A stretch of 64,000 nt of DNA from positions 62,001 through 126,000 of the forward strand of contig NZ_JBPAOH010000003.1 of assembly GCF_050875635.1 (NCBI RefSeq). Reading direction: 5' to 3'. Below the pieces are notes generated by a model. That model ran no database searches. It worked only from the letters and a program-made list of their open reading frames with translations, and had not been told where the DNA came from. Shown here in pieces: positions 16,473-24,406 of the stretch (the first letter of the stretch is position 1; each line of letters starts with the position of its first letter). The DNA comes from Hassallia sp050875635. Its GTDB lineage: Bacteria > Cyanobacteriota > Cyanobacteriia > Cyanobacteriales > Nostocaceae. A program made the translations under genes and the position numbers.

Positions 16473-17414
16473 ATGTCCGTTGATGAAAAAATTAGACAGA
16501 TAGCTTTCTACGGTAAAGGCGGTATCGGTAAATCTACCACCTCTCAAAATACCCTTGCAGCTATGGCAGAAATGGGTCAGCGCATTTTGATCGTGGGTTG
16601 CGACCCCAAAGCTGACTCTACCCGCTTAATGTTGCACAGTAAAGCTCAAACCACCGTTCTTCACCTCGCTGCTGAACGTGGTGCAGTAGAAGACTTAGAA
16701 CTACACGAAGTCATGCTCACCGGTTTCCGTGGTGTGCGTTGCGTAGAATCTGGTGGTCCAGAACCCGGTGTAGGTTGCGCCGGTCGTGGTATCATCACTG
16801 CCATCAACTTCTTAGAAGAAAATGGTGCTTACCAAGACGTAGATTTCGTATCCTATGACGTATTAGGTGACGTTGTATGTGGTGGTTTCGCTATGCCTAT
16901 TCGTGAAGGCAAAGCGCAAGAAATCTACATCGTTACCTCTGGTGAAATGATGGCGATGTACGCTGCTAACAACATCGCTCGCGGTATTCTCAAATATGCT
17001 CACACCGGCGGTGTGCGCTTGGGTGGTTTGATTTGTAACAGCCGTAAAGTTGACCGGGAAATCGAATTGATCGAAACCCTGGCAGAACGGTTGAACACCC
17101 AAATGATTCACTTCGTACCTCGCGACAACATCGTTCAACACGCAGAACTGCGTCGGATGACAGTTAACGAGTACGCACCTGATAGCGATCAGGGTAACGA
17201 ATACCGCACACTAGCGAAGAAAATCATCAACAACGACAAACTCACCATTCCTAATCACTATTGGATAAAAATTAATCAACGAAAACGGGGTGTGGGGAAA
17301 ACTGAAGTATCTAAAGTATCTGCTTACTTTGCGTTTAATAACGCTCCGCTCCCCTACCCCCACTCAGCCACACCCTACACCCTTCTTCCCTACACCTGCA
17401 CGCAAGCGCACTAA
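16473..17414 (+). CDS. nifH: Nitrogenase reductase NifH, 5' segment reading into the nifH element
   Basis: NifH is the Fe protein that passes electrons to the MoFe protein with ATP hydrolysis. The P-loop GKGGIGKST, the cluster cysteines in GVGCAGRG and GDVVCGGFAMP, and the DPKADSTR switch are all present. True NifH sequence ends at KLTIP (codon 260, 17252). After that the frame enters the element and adds about 53 unrelated residues rich in Pro, Tyr and Thr before TGA-type termination at 17414. The last 38 residues of real NifH are at 39120-39236. Removing 17243-39109 gives a 298-residue NifH of normal length. Unexcised cells can only make this chimera. Confidence 0.95.
   Translation: MSVDEKIRQIAFYGKGGIGKSTTSQNTLAAMAEMGQRILIVGCDPKADSTRLMLHSKAQTTVLHLAAERGAVEDLELHEVMLTGFRGVRCVESGGPEPGVGCAGRGIITAINFLEENGAYQDVDFVSYDVLGDVVCGGFAMPIREGKAQEIYIVTSGEMMAMYAANNIARGILKYAHTGGVRLGGLICNSRKVDREIELIETLAERLNTQMIHFVPRDNIVQHAELRRMTVNEYAPDSDQGNEYRTLAKKIINNDKLTIPNHYWIKINQRKRGVGKTEVSKVSAYFAFNNAPLPYPHSATPYTLLPYTCTQAH
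17243..17253. repeat. Left recombination repeat of the nifH element
   Basis: CACCATTCCTA, inside codons 257-261 of nifH. Just inside the element TAATCAC overlaps the last bases, and its mirror GTGATTA lies 8 bp before the right copy, which may form part of the recombinase site. Confidence 0.88.
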
Positions 17415-18379
17415 CCCACGATCGCCCAGCGTATCCCATCCGGTGACACAAACCCAAATGATGGCTCCCCAAACTCATTTGGCACGATGGGAGTCACTGA
17501 TGTAGCATTGCTGGCACTAATGCGATCGCGGAATTTAGAAATATCCTCAACTTGATAAGTAAATAGACTCAACCCCAGCGAACCTGGTTGCGCGTATTCA
17601 GATTTATTCGGCGTGGGGTAAAGTGGACTGTAGACTTGCAAAACTCCGGCGATCGCTTTGGGTGAAGAAAAAACAGAAAGATAAAATTCTTGTCCCTCTT
17701 CTAGCATCAAAGTCTGACGAGTCGAAGGATTTTGATAACCAGATTGCTTACCATTCCACTCCATTGGCACAAGTCCAAAAACTTCGGTGTAGAAAGAACT
17801 TAAGGTGTGGTCATCAGTAACTATACTAGAGTGAGTTCCCTCGCTTACCAAGAGTGGGGAACTCGGATCAATCGTGCCGTAACCAGGGCGATTATAGTTG
17901 TATCGTTGGAAAAACGCCTGTCGCGTCTGGGAACCAATGACAAACATTTCCCGCACTCCGACAAAGCGGTTATACAAGCTTTTTCCTTGATTGCCGATGC
18001 CTTCGATAGCGCGGACTGGTTCAGTATATATCCAGTTTGTACCGTGATATTTGTCGTCAGTAAAAGCATCGGCTACTTGGTAAATATCTTTCGTCAAAGA
18101 AGCGAACCAACGGCTACCCACCACCACGGGTAAGGTGTTGTCTAAACCTTCGTTACGCGGTTCTGACCACCACATCACCCGTACCAGTCCGTGTTCCGAC
18201 GAGTTACCATTTTGCAATCTCAGCGATGTCAAATTCGATGCATGACCGTAAAGCAACTTTGCCTGCGCTGCTTCCAGTTGTCCCTTTTTGACCTCTTGGT
18301 AGCCAAACTCAGCCCAATATTTTAGGCTAATCTCAATATCATTCGACCCGACACAATTCTCAAAAATCCCACTAATCAT
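17411..18379 (-). CDS. VOC (glyoxalase/dioxygenase) superfamily protein
   Basis: This 322-residue protein looks like two VOC (beta-alpha-beta-beta-beta) modules in tandem: one opening GIFENCVGSNDIEISLKYWAEFGY and one near residue 190 with SSIVTDDHTLSSFYTEVFGLVPM. The second module ends with GEPSFGFVSPDGIRWAIVG, a typical VOC ending. Members bind divalent metals and act on many small molecules; the substrate here is unknown. It lies downstream of the SDR/MDR/dehydrogenase genes on the same strand with a 250-bp gap and may belong to that catabolic operon. Its stop codon region overlaps the end of the read-through nifH frame. Confidence 0.72.
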   Translation of the reverse strand: MISGIFENCVGSNDIEISLKYWAEFGYQEVKKGQLEAAQAKLLYGHASNLTSLRLQNGNSSEHGLVRVMWWSEPRNEGLDNTLPVVVGSRWFASLTKDIYQVADAFTDDKYHGTNWIYTEPVRAIEGIGNQGKSLYNRFVGVREMFVIGSQTRQAFFQRYNYNRPGYGTIDPSSPLLVSEGTHSSIVTDDHTLSSFYTEVFGLVPMEWNGKQSGYQNPSTRQTLMLEEGQEFYLSVFSSPKAIAGVLQVYSPLYPTPNKSEYAQPGSLGLSLFTYQVEDISKFRDRISASNATSVTPIVPNEFGEPSFGFVSPDGIRWAIVG

Positions 18380-18628
18380 CTAATTAATTAAAATAAATAT
18401 CGGAATTATATCTTTTGGAAACGCACCAGAAGCGCGGAGAATTTCGCACTCGTGTCGCAGAGTTTTTAACGCTAAAATCTCGAATAACTCCGATGCAAGC
18501 GGAAATGATATGAAATTTCAAAATTAATCATCTTAAACTCTTATTCTCTGCAACTCTGCGCTTCTGCGTGAGGCTAATTCATACTTAAATTCAGCAACGC
18601 CCTAAACTCAGCAGCATTAAACTGGAAA
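18380..18628. repeat. Gap with copy of the MITE tail
   Basis: Positions 18531-18603 (ATCTTAAACTCTTATTCTCTG, ending TTCAGCAACGCC) closely match the right part of the MITE at 33660-33733. The rest of this 249-bp gap shows no gene. Confidence 0.6.
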
Positions 18629-19429
18629 TCAGACACCAGGAGTTTGTCCACCATCAACAAGAATCTCTGCACCAGTAATTGAAGAAGCAAGATCGGAAAC
18701 TAAAAATAAAGCTAGCGCTGCGATTTCTTCTGGCTTAACGATTTTCCCTAAAGGAATTGCCTTTAAAGATTCTTTTTTAACTTCTTCCACACTTACACCC
18801 TGAATTTGAGCATTTTGCTGTGCTAAACTTTCCGCACGTTCAGTAGCTGTCAAACCTGGTGAAATGGCATTAATGCGAATATTATGTTGAGCTAACTCTT
18901 TAGAAATCCCCCGCGTGAAATTTAACAGCGCAGCATTTGTCGTACCACCAGGGAGAAAACTAGGACGGGGTGTGCGTCCTGCCCCGCCAATAATATTTAC
19001 AATCCGCCCATCACCCCGACTTTGCAGATGTGGTAAAATGGCTCTTACCAGGCGAATGTAGCCCAATAATTTTAAATTCCAAGCATCCAAAAAGGCATCA
19101 TCACCAAGGTCAAGAAATGCTCCCGCACGGGCTGAACCAGCGTTATTAATTACGATATCAATCTGACCTAATTGTTCTAGTGCGGTGGAAACAACTTTCT
19201 CTACACCCTCGGCTTGACTGAGATCGGCACTGATGGAGATGATTTTACCACCACTACTAGGAAATGATTGGATAGTGCTGACTGCTTGCTCTAGCCTTTC
19301 GGGATTCCGGGCGGCGATCGCCACATTCACACCTTCATTATAAAGGGCTTTGGCGATCGCTAGTCCAATTCCGGTACTACCACCCGTAACAATTGCCGTT
19401 TTACCTGATAGTTGTAGATCCAAACTCAT
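18629..19429 (-). CDS. SDR-family oxidoreductase with altered active site
   Basis: The 266-residue protein has the short-chain dehydrogenase fold: TGGSTGIG cofactor motif at residue 17, NNAG near 93 and the C-terminal LVSDLASSITGAEILVDGGQ. The catalytic YxxxK that should follow FLP is replaced by GGTTN (PGGTTNAALLNFTRG), and the catalytic Ser region reads IIGGAG. So the usual Ser-Tyr-Lys triad seems to be missing. It may be a non-canonical SDR that uses other residues, or only binds cofactor. It is the third gene of a minus-strand operon with two other dehydrogenases, 41 bp after the MDR gene. Confidence 0.85.
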   Translation of the reverse strand: MSLDLQLSGKTAIVTGGSTGIGLAIAKALYNEGVNVAIAARNPERLEQAVSTIQSFPSSGGKIISISADLSQAEGVEKVVSTALEQLGQIDIVINNAGSARAGAFLDLGDDAFLDAWNLKLLGYIRLVRAILPHLQSRGDGRIVNIIGGAGRTPRPSFLPGGTTNAALLNFTRGISKELAQHNIRINAISPGLTATERAESLAQQNAQIQGVSVEEVKKESLKAIPLGKIVKPEEIAALALFLVSDLASSITGAEILVDGGQTPGV

Positions 19430-19469
19430 AGGAATTTACACACAAAAATGTAATTTACTTGTAATCTCT

Positions 19470-20417
19470 TCAATTCGTGACGTGCAATACAGCCTTACCA
19501 GGAAAGTGTCTATCGAGTAATTTTTGTGCTATATCAGCTACTTGTGTCCAATCAGCTTCTAAATCAATGTGGGGATGCAATTGACCCGATTCAACTAAAT
19601 TTGCCAGCCGTTTTAACCCAACTGCTGCCGATTCTCGCTGTAATTCATGAAACAATATAAAACCGTACAAACTCGCACCGCCAGTACTGTAGAAGCGTTG
19701 GGCGTTGAATGTCACTTCATTTCCCCCGGAAGTACCAAACAAAACGATCGCCCCATCTTGTGCTAACAAATTGAATGCACATCCGAGGACATTTCCGCCC
19801 ACAGACTCTAAAATCAAATGATATGGACCGTATTCACTAGCTGCTGAAACATCTTCGCCAATGACGACAGAATGCGCTCCAGCATCTTTAACAAAAGATT
19901 CATATTCCGGACGGCGAATATGTGCTATAACCTGCGCTCCACTCAACCGCGCTAATTGGATAGCAAAGTTACCAACACCACCGGATGCACCTGTAATTAA
20001 AACTGGACGATTTAAAAGCGAACCACCTTTGAGTAAAGCATGGTAAGCCGTTAAACCTGCTACAGGTAATGTCGCAGCTTGAGCAAAGGATACTGAAGGT
20101 GGTAATTCGGCTAGAGAGTGGGTGGGCACAGATACCAATTCTCCCCAAGCACCAGAACGAAGAAAACCGACTACCCGCGCTCCTTGAGCAGGTCCTGAAT
20201 TATCAAGAGCAGGAGTTTCTACTGTTCCCGCTAAGTCCCAACCAGGGCGCCAACCAGCTTCAGCAGTAGTGGAACGTCTGACTTCACCCCGGTTGAGAGA
20301 AATTGCTGTTACCCGAACTACCGCTTCATTAGCAGCAGGTGTCGGTGCATCGACATCATCCAATGCTAAACGTCCAGATACATTAGGATCGACAACAACA
20401 GCACGTATTTTACTCAT
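19470..20417 (-). CDS. Zinc-type/MDR alcohol dehydrogenase-like protein
   Basis: The 315-residue protein is an MDR-superfamily oxidoreductase: N-terminal GroES-like domain (RVTAISLNRGEVRR, GWDLAGTVE) and Rossmann motif ITGASGGVGNFAIQLARL near residue 140. Zinc-ligand cysteines are absent, as in quinone reductase-like members. Its start overlaps the upstream DUF1932 dehydrogenase stop by 8 bp, so the two are co-translated. It is related to, but clearly different from, the MDR protein at 8881-9825. Confidence 0.85.
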   Translation of the reverse strand: MSKIRAVVVDPNVSGRLALDDVDAPTPAANEAVVRVTAISLNRGEVRRSTTAEAGWRPGWDLAGTVETPALDNSGPAQGARVVGFLRSGAWGELVSVPTHSLAELPPSVSFAQAATLPVAGLTAYHALLKGGSLLNRPVLITGASGGVGNFAIQLARLSGAQVIAHIRRPEYESFVKDAGAHSVVIGEDVSAASEYGPYHLILESVGGNVLGCAFNLLAQDGAIVLFGTSGGNEVTFNAQRFYSTGGASLYGFILFHELQRESAAVGLKRLANLVESGQLHPHIDLEADWTQVADIAQKLLDRHFPGKAVLHVTN

Positions 20418-21330
20418 GTTGAAAATCTCCTGAATGAGTTTGAAAGTTATGAGATGTGGTTTCTTGAGAAAGAATACTAATAATTTCGTTTAGTAAACGT
20501 GTGTCTTTACGCTCTTCTGGTGTTTCCTTCCCCAAAGAGGTTTCTTTCACCAAGTCGTAAATATCGGCTGCTCCCTGAAAGGTACGCTCAGTTAAACCCA
20601 ACGCTTGAAAGGTTTCGGCAATCTCTTCCATTTCCCCCACCCAGCGATGAGCTTTAGGTGTCATGGAGGGAATGGAACGGGTTAGTATATTAGCTAGTTC
20701 TTGTTGGCTATGAGACAATTCATCCCATAATTGCTCATCCAAGTTTAAGCGATGAGCCGCAATCAGTAATTCGGTACCAATCGCTGTCAGTCCTTTTGTT
20801 AAAGCTGCATAGCACATCTTTAACCCGGAAGCTTGACCAATTTCATCACCAATTACTCGCACATCTAAGCCATAATTTCGCAACTGTTGAAGTTCACTAG
20901 CTTGTTTTCCAGAAGCATAAATCCGGGTGCGATTGGGAACTCGTGGTGGTGGACCAATAATTGATGCATCCACAAATTCTCCCCCAGCTGAAGAGATAAT
21001 TTGGGCAATGCTTTTGACTTTCTGGGGTGCGATCGCGTTACAGTCAACATACAATACGCTTTTGCCAACGTTGCTGATTGTAGTAGCTACTTGCTTTGCC
21101 GCTTCTTCTGCTGCTGCCGGAACCAGAACTGACAATATCACATCCGATGCGATCGCCAGCTGTTTGAGGGAACCGACATCCTCGATGTTTGCTGCTTTTG
21201 CTAATGCGATAGTGCGATCGCTTCGTTCCTCTAAAGCAGCTACTGTCCTCAATTTGTGCTGATTGAGTACGGAGGCGATCGCCTGCCCCATGTCACCCGG
21301 ACTTAAAATACCAACAGTTTGGATCTGCAT
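20410..21330 (-). CDS. NAD(P)-binding 6-phosphogluconate dehydrogenase-like protein (DUF1932)
   Basis: The 306-residue protein starts with a Rossmann motif GILSPGDMGQAIASVL and has the beta-hydroxyacid dehydrogenase middle part (FVDASIIGPPPRV), then a helical C-terminal domain of DUF1932 type (MCYAALTKGLTAIGTELLIAA near residue 188). Members reduce or oxidise hydroxyacids, but this subfamily is poorly characterised. It is the first gene of the operon and is divergent from the Tat-exported hydrolase, with about 280 bp between. Confidence 0.8.
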   Translation of the reverse strand: MQIQTVGILSPGDMGQAIASVLNQHKLRTVAALEERSDRTIALAKAANIEDVGSLKQLAIASDVILSVLVPAAAEEAAKQVATTISNVGKSVLYVDCNAIAPQKVKSIAQIISSAGGEFVDASIIGPPPRVPNRTRIYASGKQASELQQLRNYGLDVRVIGDEIGQASGLKMCYAALTKGLTAIGTELLIAAHRLNLDEQLWDELSHSQQELANILTRSIPSMTPKAHRWVGEMEEIAETFQALGLTERTFQGAADIYDLVKETSLGKETPEERKDTRLLNEIISILSQETTSHNFQTHSGDFQHE

Positions 21331-21614
21331 GGAAAGCTTTGCTTAATATTCAGCTTCTAACTAACAAACTAATTTAAATGATTTCCTTACTCTTATATAC
21401 TACACTAACTTGATAGATTAACCGTATTTTAGAATTTAAAACAATATCACAGTAAACCTTAACAAGCAAGCTGCTGGCTTAACAAGCTCCGCTAGGGGAG
21501 CTGAAGATGATTTACAATTATTCATGAGAAATAATCGAACTATCCTAGTTAACCCAATAGCTGCTTGATTAAAAGTCATTTACAGCAAAAGCGATCGCAT
21601 AACTTAAGATAATA

Positions 21615-22445
21615 ATGAAAGAGATAACGCGCCGTCAATTTATTGCAACAGCTACCCTAGCAACAGGTTTTGCCCTTGCAGTGCAACCCGTTTCTGCTAA
21701 AGTCATCACCACCGACAGTAAAGGATTAGTCGCGGGTGCGGTGAAAATTCCCGTCAAAGATGGCGAAATTCCGGCTTATAGGGCAATGCCTGCAAAAAGT
21801 GGAAATTTCCCGATTGTGCTAGTAATTCAGGAAATCTTTGGTGTACACGAACACATTCAAGACGTTTGCCGTCGCTTTGCCAAGTTGGGGTATGTGGCAG
21901 TTGCACCGGAATTATTTGTGCGTCAAGGTGATGTCTCGAAGTTAAGCAGCATCGAAGAAATTCGCCCGATAGTCGCTAAAGTACCAGATGCTCAAGTGCT
22001 ATCCGACCTCGATGCCACAGTAAACTGGGCAGTAAAGTCAGCAAAGGGGAATAGTAATAAGTTGGGAATTACAGGTTTCTGCTGGGGTGGTCGTATTACT
22101 TGGCTGTATGCAGCATACAATCCTCAAGTGAAGGCAGGTGTCGCTTGGTACGGGCGACTCGTAGGTGATGTTACGGAACTAACACCCAAGCATCCTGTTG
22201 ATATTGCCTCTACGCTGAAAGTCCCAGTTCTCGGACTTTATGGCGGACAAGATCAGGGTATTCCTCTTGACACGGTGGAACAAATGCGCTTGAAGCTGAA
22301 GTCAGGTACTAGCAAATCGGAAATCATTGTTTACCCAGATGCACCCCATGCCTTTTTTGCCGATTATCGCCCCTCCTACCGCGAAAGAGACGCTAAACAA
22401 GGTTGGCAACGCCTGCAAGCATGGTTTAAGCAGCATGGAGTGTAA
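21615..22445 (+). CDS. Tat-exported dienelactone hydrolase family protein
   Basis: The 276-residue alpha/beta hydrolase has a twin-arginine signal (ITRRQFIATATLATGFALA, ending PVSA) so it is exported folded to the periplasm. The dienelactone-hydrolase triad is visible: nucleophile Cys in GFCWGG near residue 156, Asp in YGGQDQGIP and His in PDAPHAFFADYRPSY. The EIFGVHEHIQDVCRRFA segment is also typical. Substrate is unknown; the divergent dehydrogenase operon suggests lactone or aromatic breakdown. Confidence 0.9.
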   Translation: MKEITRRQFIATATLATGFALAVQPVSAKVITTDSKGLVAGAVKIPVKDGEIPAYRAMPAKSGNFPIVLVIQEIFGVHEHIQDVCRRFAKLGYVAVAPELFVRQGDVSKLSSIEEIRPIVAKVPDAQVLSDLDATVNWAVKSAKGNSNKLGITGFCWGGRITWLYAAYNPQVKAGVAWYGRLVGDVTELTPKHPVDIASTLKVPVLGLYGGQDQGIPLDTVEQMRLKLKSGTSKSEIIVYPDAPHAFFADYRPSYRERDAKQGWQRLQAWFKQHGV

Positions 22446-22678
22446 GAATCTTTTCCTGAAATTGTTGATACATAATCAGGAAGCCAGAAATTAACTCACT
22501 TCAAGAATTTGATGAAATAGTGTAAGTCTGCGGAGCCGTTGTCCAAACGATTTAAATTAGGAGATGCACAGATGTCAACCATCGCATTAATTGTAGGTGC
22601 AGTCAGCAGACGTTTGCCTTCATAAAGCTTTACTAGTGCTTTTCTTCGGCAGGGCAACCTGATATACTTATAGGACTT

Positions 22679-22927
22679 GTGAAAAAAGAACACAAAAAAT
22701 TAAGCGATCGCACGTTGTATTTACTGATTGGCGATCGCTGCAATTGCTCTGATTATTTTCAATATAGTTTTTTAGATCCGGATGCGATCGCCTCGGTCTT
22801 TGAAGGACATTCGCTCAAGCTTATCTCAATATCCTGCACCAAACAAAGCAATGCTTGGACATGGAAAGTCGAGTTGCGACCTTGGGTTGGGATAGAATGG
22901 TTCTATGAAGGGGAGAGAGCGCAATGA
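22679..22927 (+). CDS. Hypothetical protein upstream of DUF4058 gene
   Basis: The 82-residue frame starts with GTG and overlaps the DUF4058 start by 4 bp (ATGA), which is the best evidence that it is real. It contains LYLLIGDRCNCSDYF and ends WVGIEWFYEGERAQ. No domain is recognised. The 230 bp upstream show no other gene. Confidence 0.45.
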   Translation: MKKEHKKLSDRTLYLLIGDRCNCSDYFQYSFLDPDAIASVFEGHSLKLISISCTKQSNAWTWKVELRPWVGIEWFYEGERAQ

Positions 22928-23682
22928 GAAATCCTTTTCCTGGAATGAATCCGTATCTGGAGCAGCCGGAATTCTGGCATCAAGTTCACAATCGACTGAT
23001 TGTGGCGATCGCTGATGACCTTACTCCCCAAATTGCTCCAAAATACCGAGTTTCCATTGAAGAGCGAGTTTACACCAGTGTGGATGATGTGTTACTGGTA
23101 GGAATTGCCGATGTAGCAGTTGCCAACCGTACCACCACGGATACAGGGACATTGATTGCTGCAAAACTTGCCGAACCTCGCAAGGTGCAAGTTCCAATGC
23201 CCGAAGAGGTGATAGAACGATTTTTGTCAGTGCGATCGACTCAAAGCAGAGAAGTCGTTGGTGTTATCGAGGTACTCTCGCCTAAAAATAAACGCTCTCA
23301 GGAAGGTCGCGCAGCTTACCTTGGCAAACGACAGAAGATTTTGGTATCTGCAACCAACTTGGTAGAAATTGACTTGTTAAGGTTGGGTAAAGCAATGCCT
23401 ATCCTGGGAGCAACTGACACAGGCTATCGTATTTTGGTTAGTCGCAGTTACAAAAGACCGGACGCAGATTTGTATACTTTTGACCTGAAAGATGCAATTC
23501 CCGCTTTTCCTGTTCCCCTGCGCGAGGAAGAACTTGAGCCTGTGGTTGATTTGCAGAGATTACTGAACGAAGTTTACGATCGCGCTAGATTTGATTTGGC
23601 GATCGATTATTCACAATCGCTAAAACCCGCGTTATCTACTGAGGAGGAAGCTTGGGTGAGAGAAATTGTGCAAAGGATTTAA
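22924..23682 (+). CDS. DUF4058 family protein
   Basis: The 252-residue protein opens MRNPFPGMNPYLEQPEFWHQVHNRLI, the hallmark of DUF4058, a family abundant in cyanobacteria and often near mobile DNA. The VIEVLSPKNKRSQEGRAAYLGKRQKIL stretch resembles a PD-(D/E)XK-like core, but this is inference. No experimental role is known. It overlaps the preceding small gene by 4 bp. Confidence 0.85.
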   Translation: MRNPFPGMNPYLEQPEFWHQVHNRLIVAIADDLTPQIAPKYRVSIEERVYTSVDDVLLVGIADVAVANRTTTDTGTLIAAKLAEPRKVQVPMPEEVIERFLSVRSTQSREVVGVIEVLSPKNKRSQEGRAAYLGKRQKILVSATNLVEIDLLRLGKAMPILGATDTGYRILVSRSYKRPDADLYTFDLKDAIPAFPVPLREEELEPVVDLQRLLNEVYDRARFDLAIDYSQSLKPALSTEEEAWVREIVQRI

Positions 23683-23920
23683 ACGAGAAGGAGAAATTGA
23701 TCGCTCCTAGAAATTTGGGTAGTCTTGATGCTCTCAACGCCCGACCGCAAGTTTTATCAATTACGTTAAAACTGTTACTAAATCAATATAAGCCCTTTTT
23801 TGTCCGAAAGTTTGTCTAATTGATTTATTTTCTCAGAAAAAATATAAAATTTTAATGACAATTTAAGTGTAAATGCGTAATAATCATTGCCATACATATT
23901 AAATTGGCTAAAGCAACAGT
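23683..23920. promoter_or_regulatory. Upstream region of the EACC1-caspase pair
   Basis: AT-rich 238 bp with no gene; the promoter for the EACC1-like and caspase genes is expected here. Confidence 0.35.
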
Positions 23921-24304
23921 ATGATTGACGAATCTACAATAAAACTTAAGATTTCGCTGACAGATCCAGAATTAGATGATGAGGAATTGGACAAGCTAAC
24001 CCGAAGTCTGTTACGGGATATAAAAGATTTAGCAGAAGATGCCAGTATTGCGGAGTCAGAAGAAGTAACAAAGGATGTCAGCAGAGGAGGCATTGTACCA
24101 GCTCTGCTAGGAGTGTTAAACGCAGAGGTCAGTATTACCAATTTAAAGAAATTTCTGGGATTTTTAGGCGATCGCCTTGGCAACAAACCGATAAAGATAA
24201 CCGTTAAGAAGCCTGACGGTACAGAATTTAGCATAGAGGCTAGCAGTAAACAAGAACTCGAAGTCGCTACGCAGAAAATACTGGAACTGATGAAAAATAC
24301 ATAA
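23921..24304 (+). CDS. EACC1-like effector-associated protein
   Basis: The 127-residue protein has the layout of effector-associated constant component EACC1: an acidic beta-strand start (LKISLTDPELDDEELDKLTRSLLRDI), a hydrophobic hairpin (GGIVPALLGVL), and a final beta-rich part with ITVKKPDGTEFSIEASS before an amphipathic helix. In the literature on NTP-dependent prokaryotic conflict systems (Aravind and co-workers), EACC1 proteins sit next to effector genes such as caspases and are thought to pass the activating signal. Here the caspase gene starts 102 bp downstream on the same strand, which supports the assignment. Confidence 0.7.
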   Translation: MIDESTIKLKISLTDPELDDEELDKLTRSLLRDIKDLAEDASIAESEEVTKDVSRGGIVPALLGVLNAEVSITNLKKFLGFLGDRLGNKPIKITVKKPDGTEFSIEASSKQELEVATQKILELMKNT

Positions 24305-24406
24305 AGTACTAACGTGCCTCTAATGATATTGCTGAAGCATTACGGGAATTATTGCTTGCAATTCAGGATGCATAAAAATATCTAAAAGCAATAAAGGAAT
24401 TTAAAG

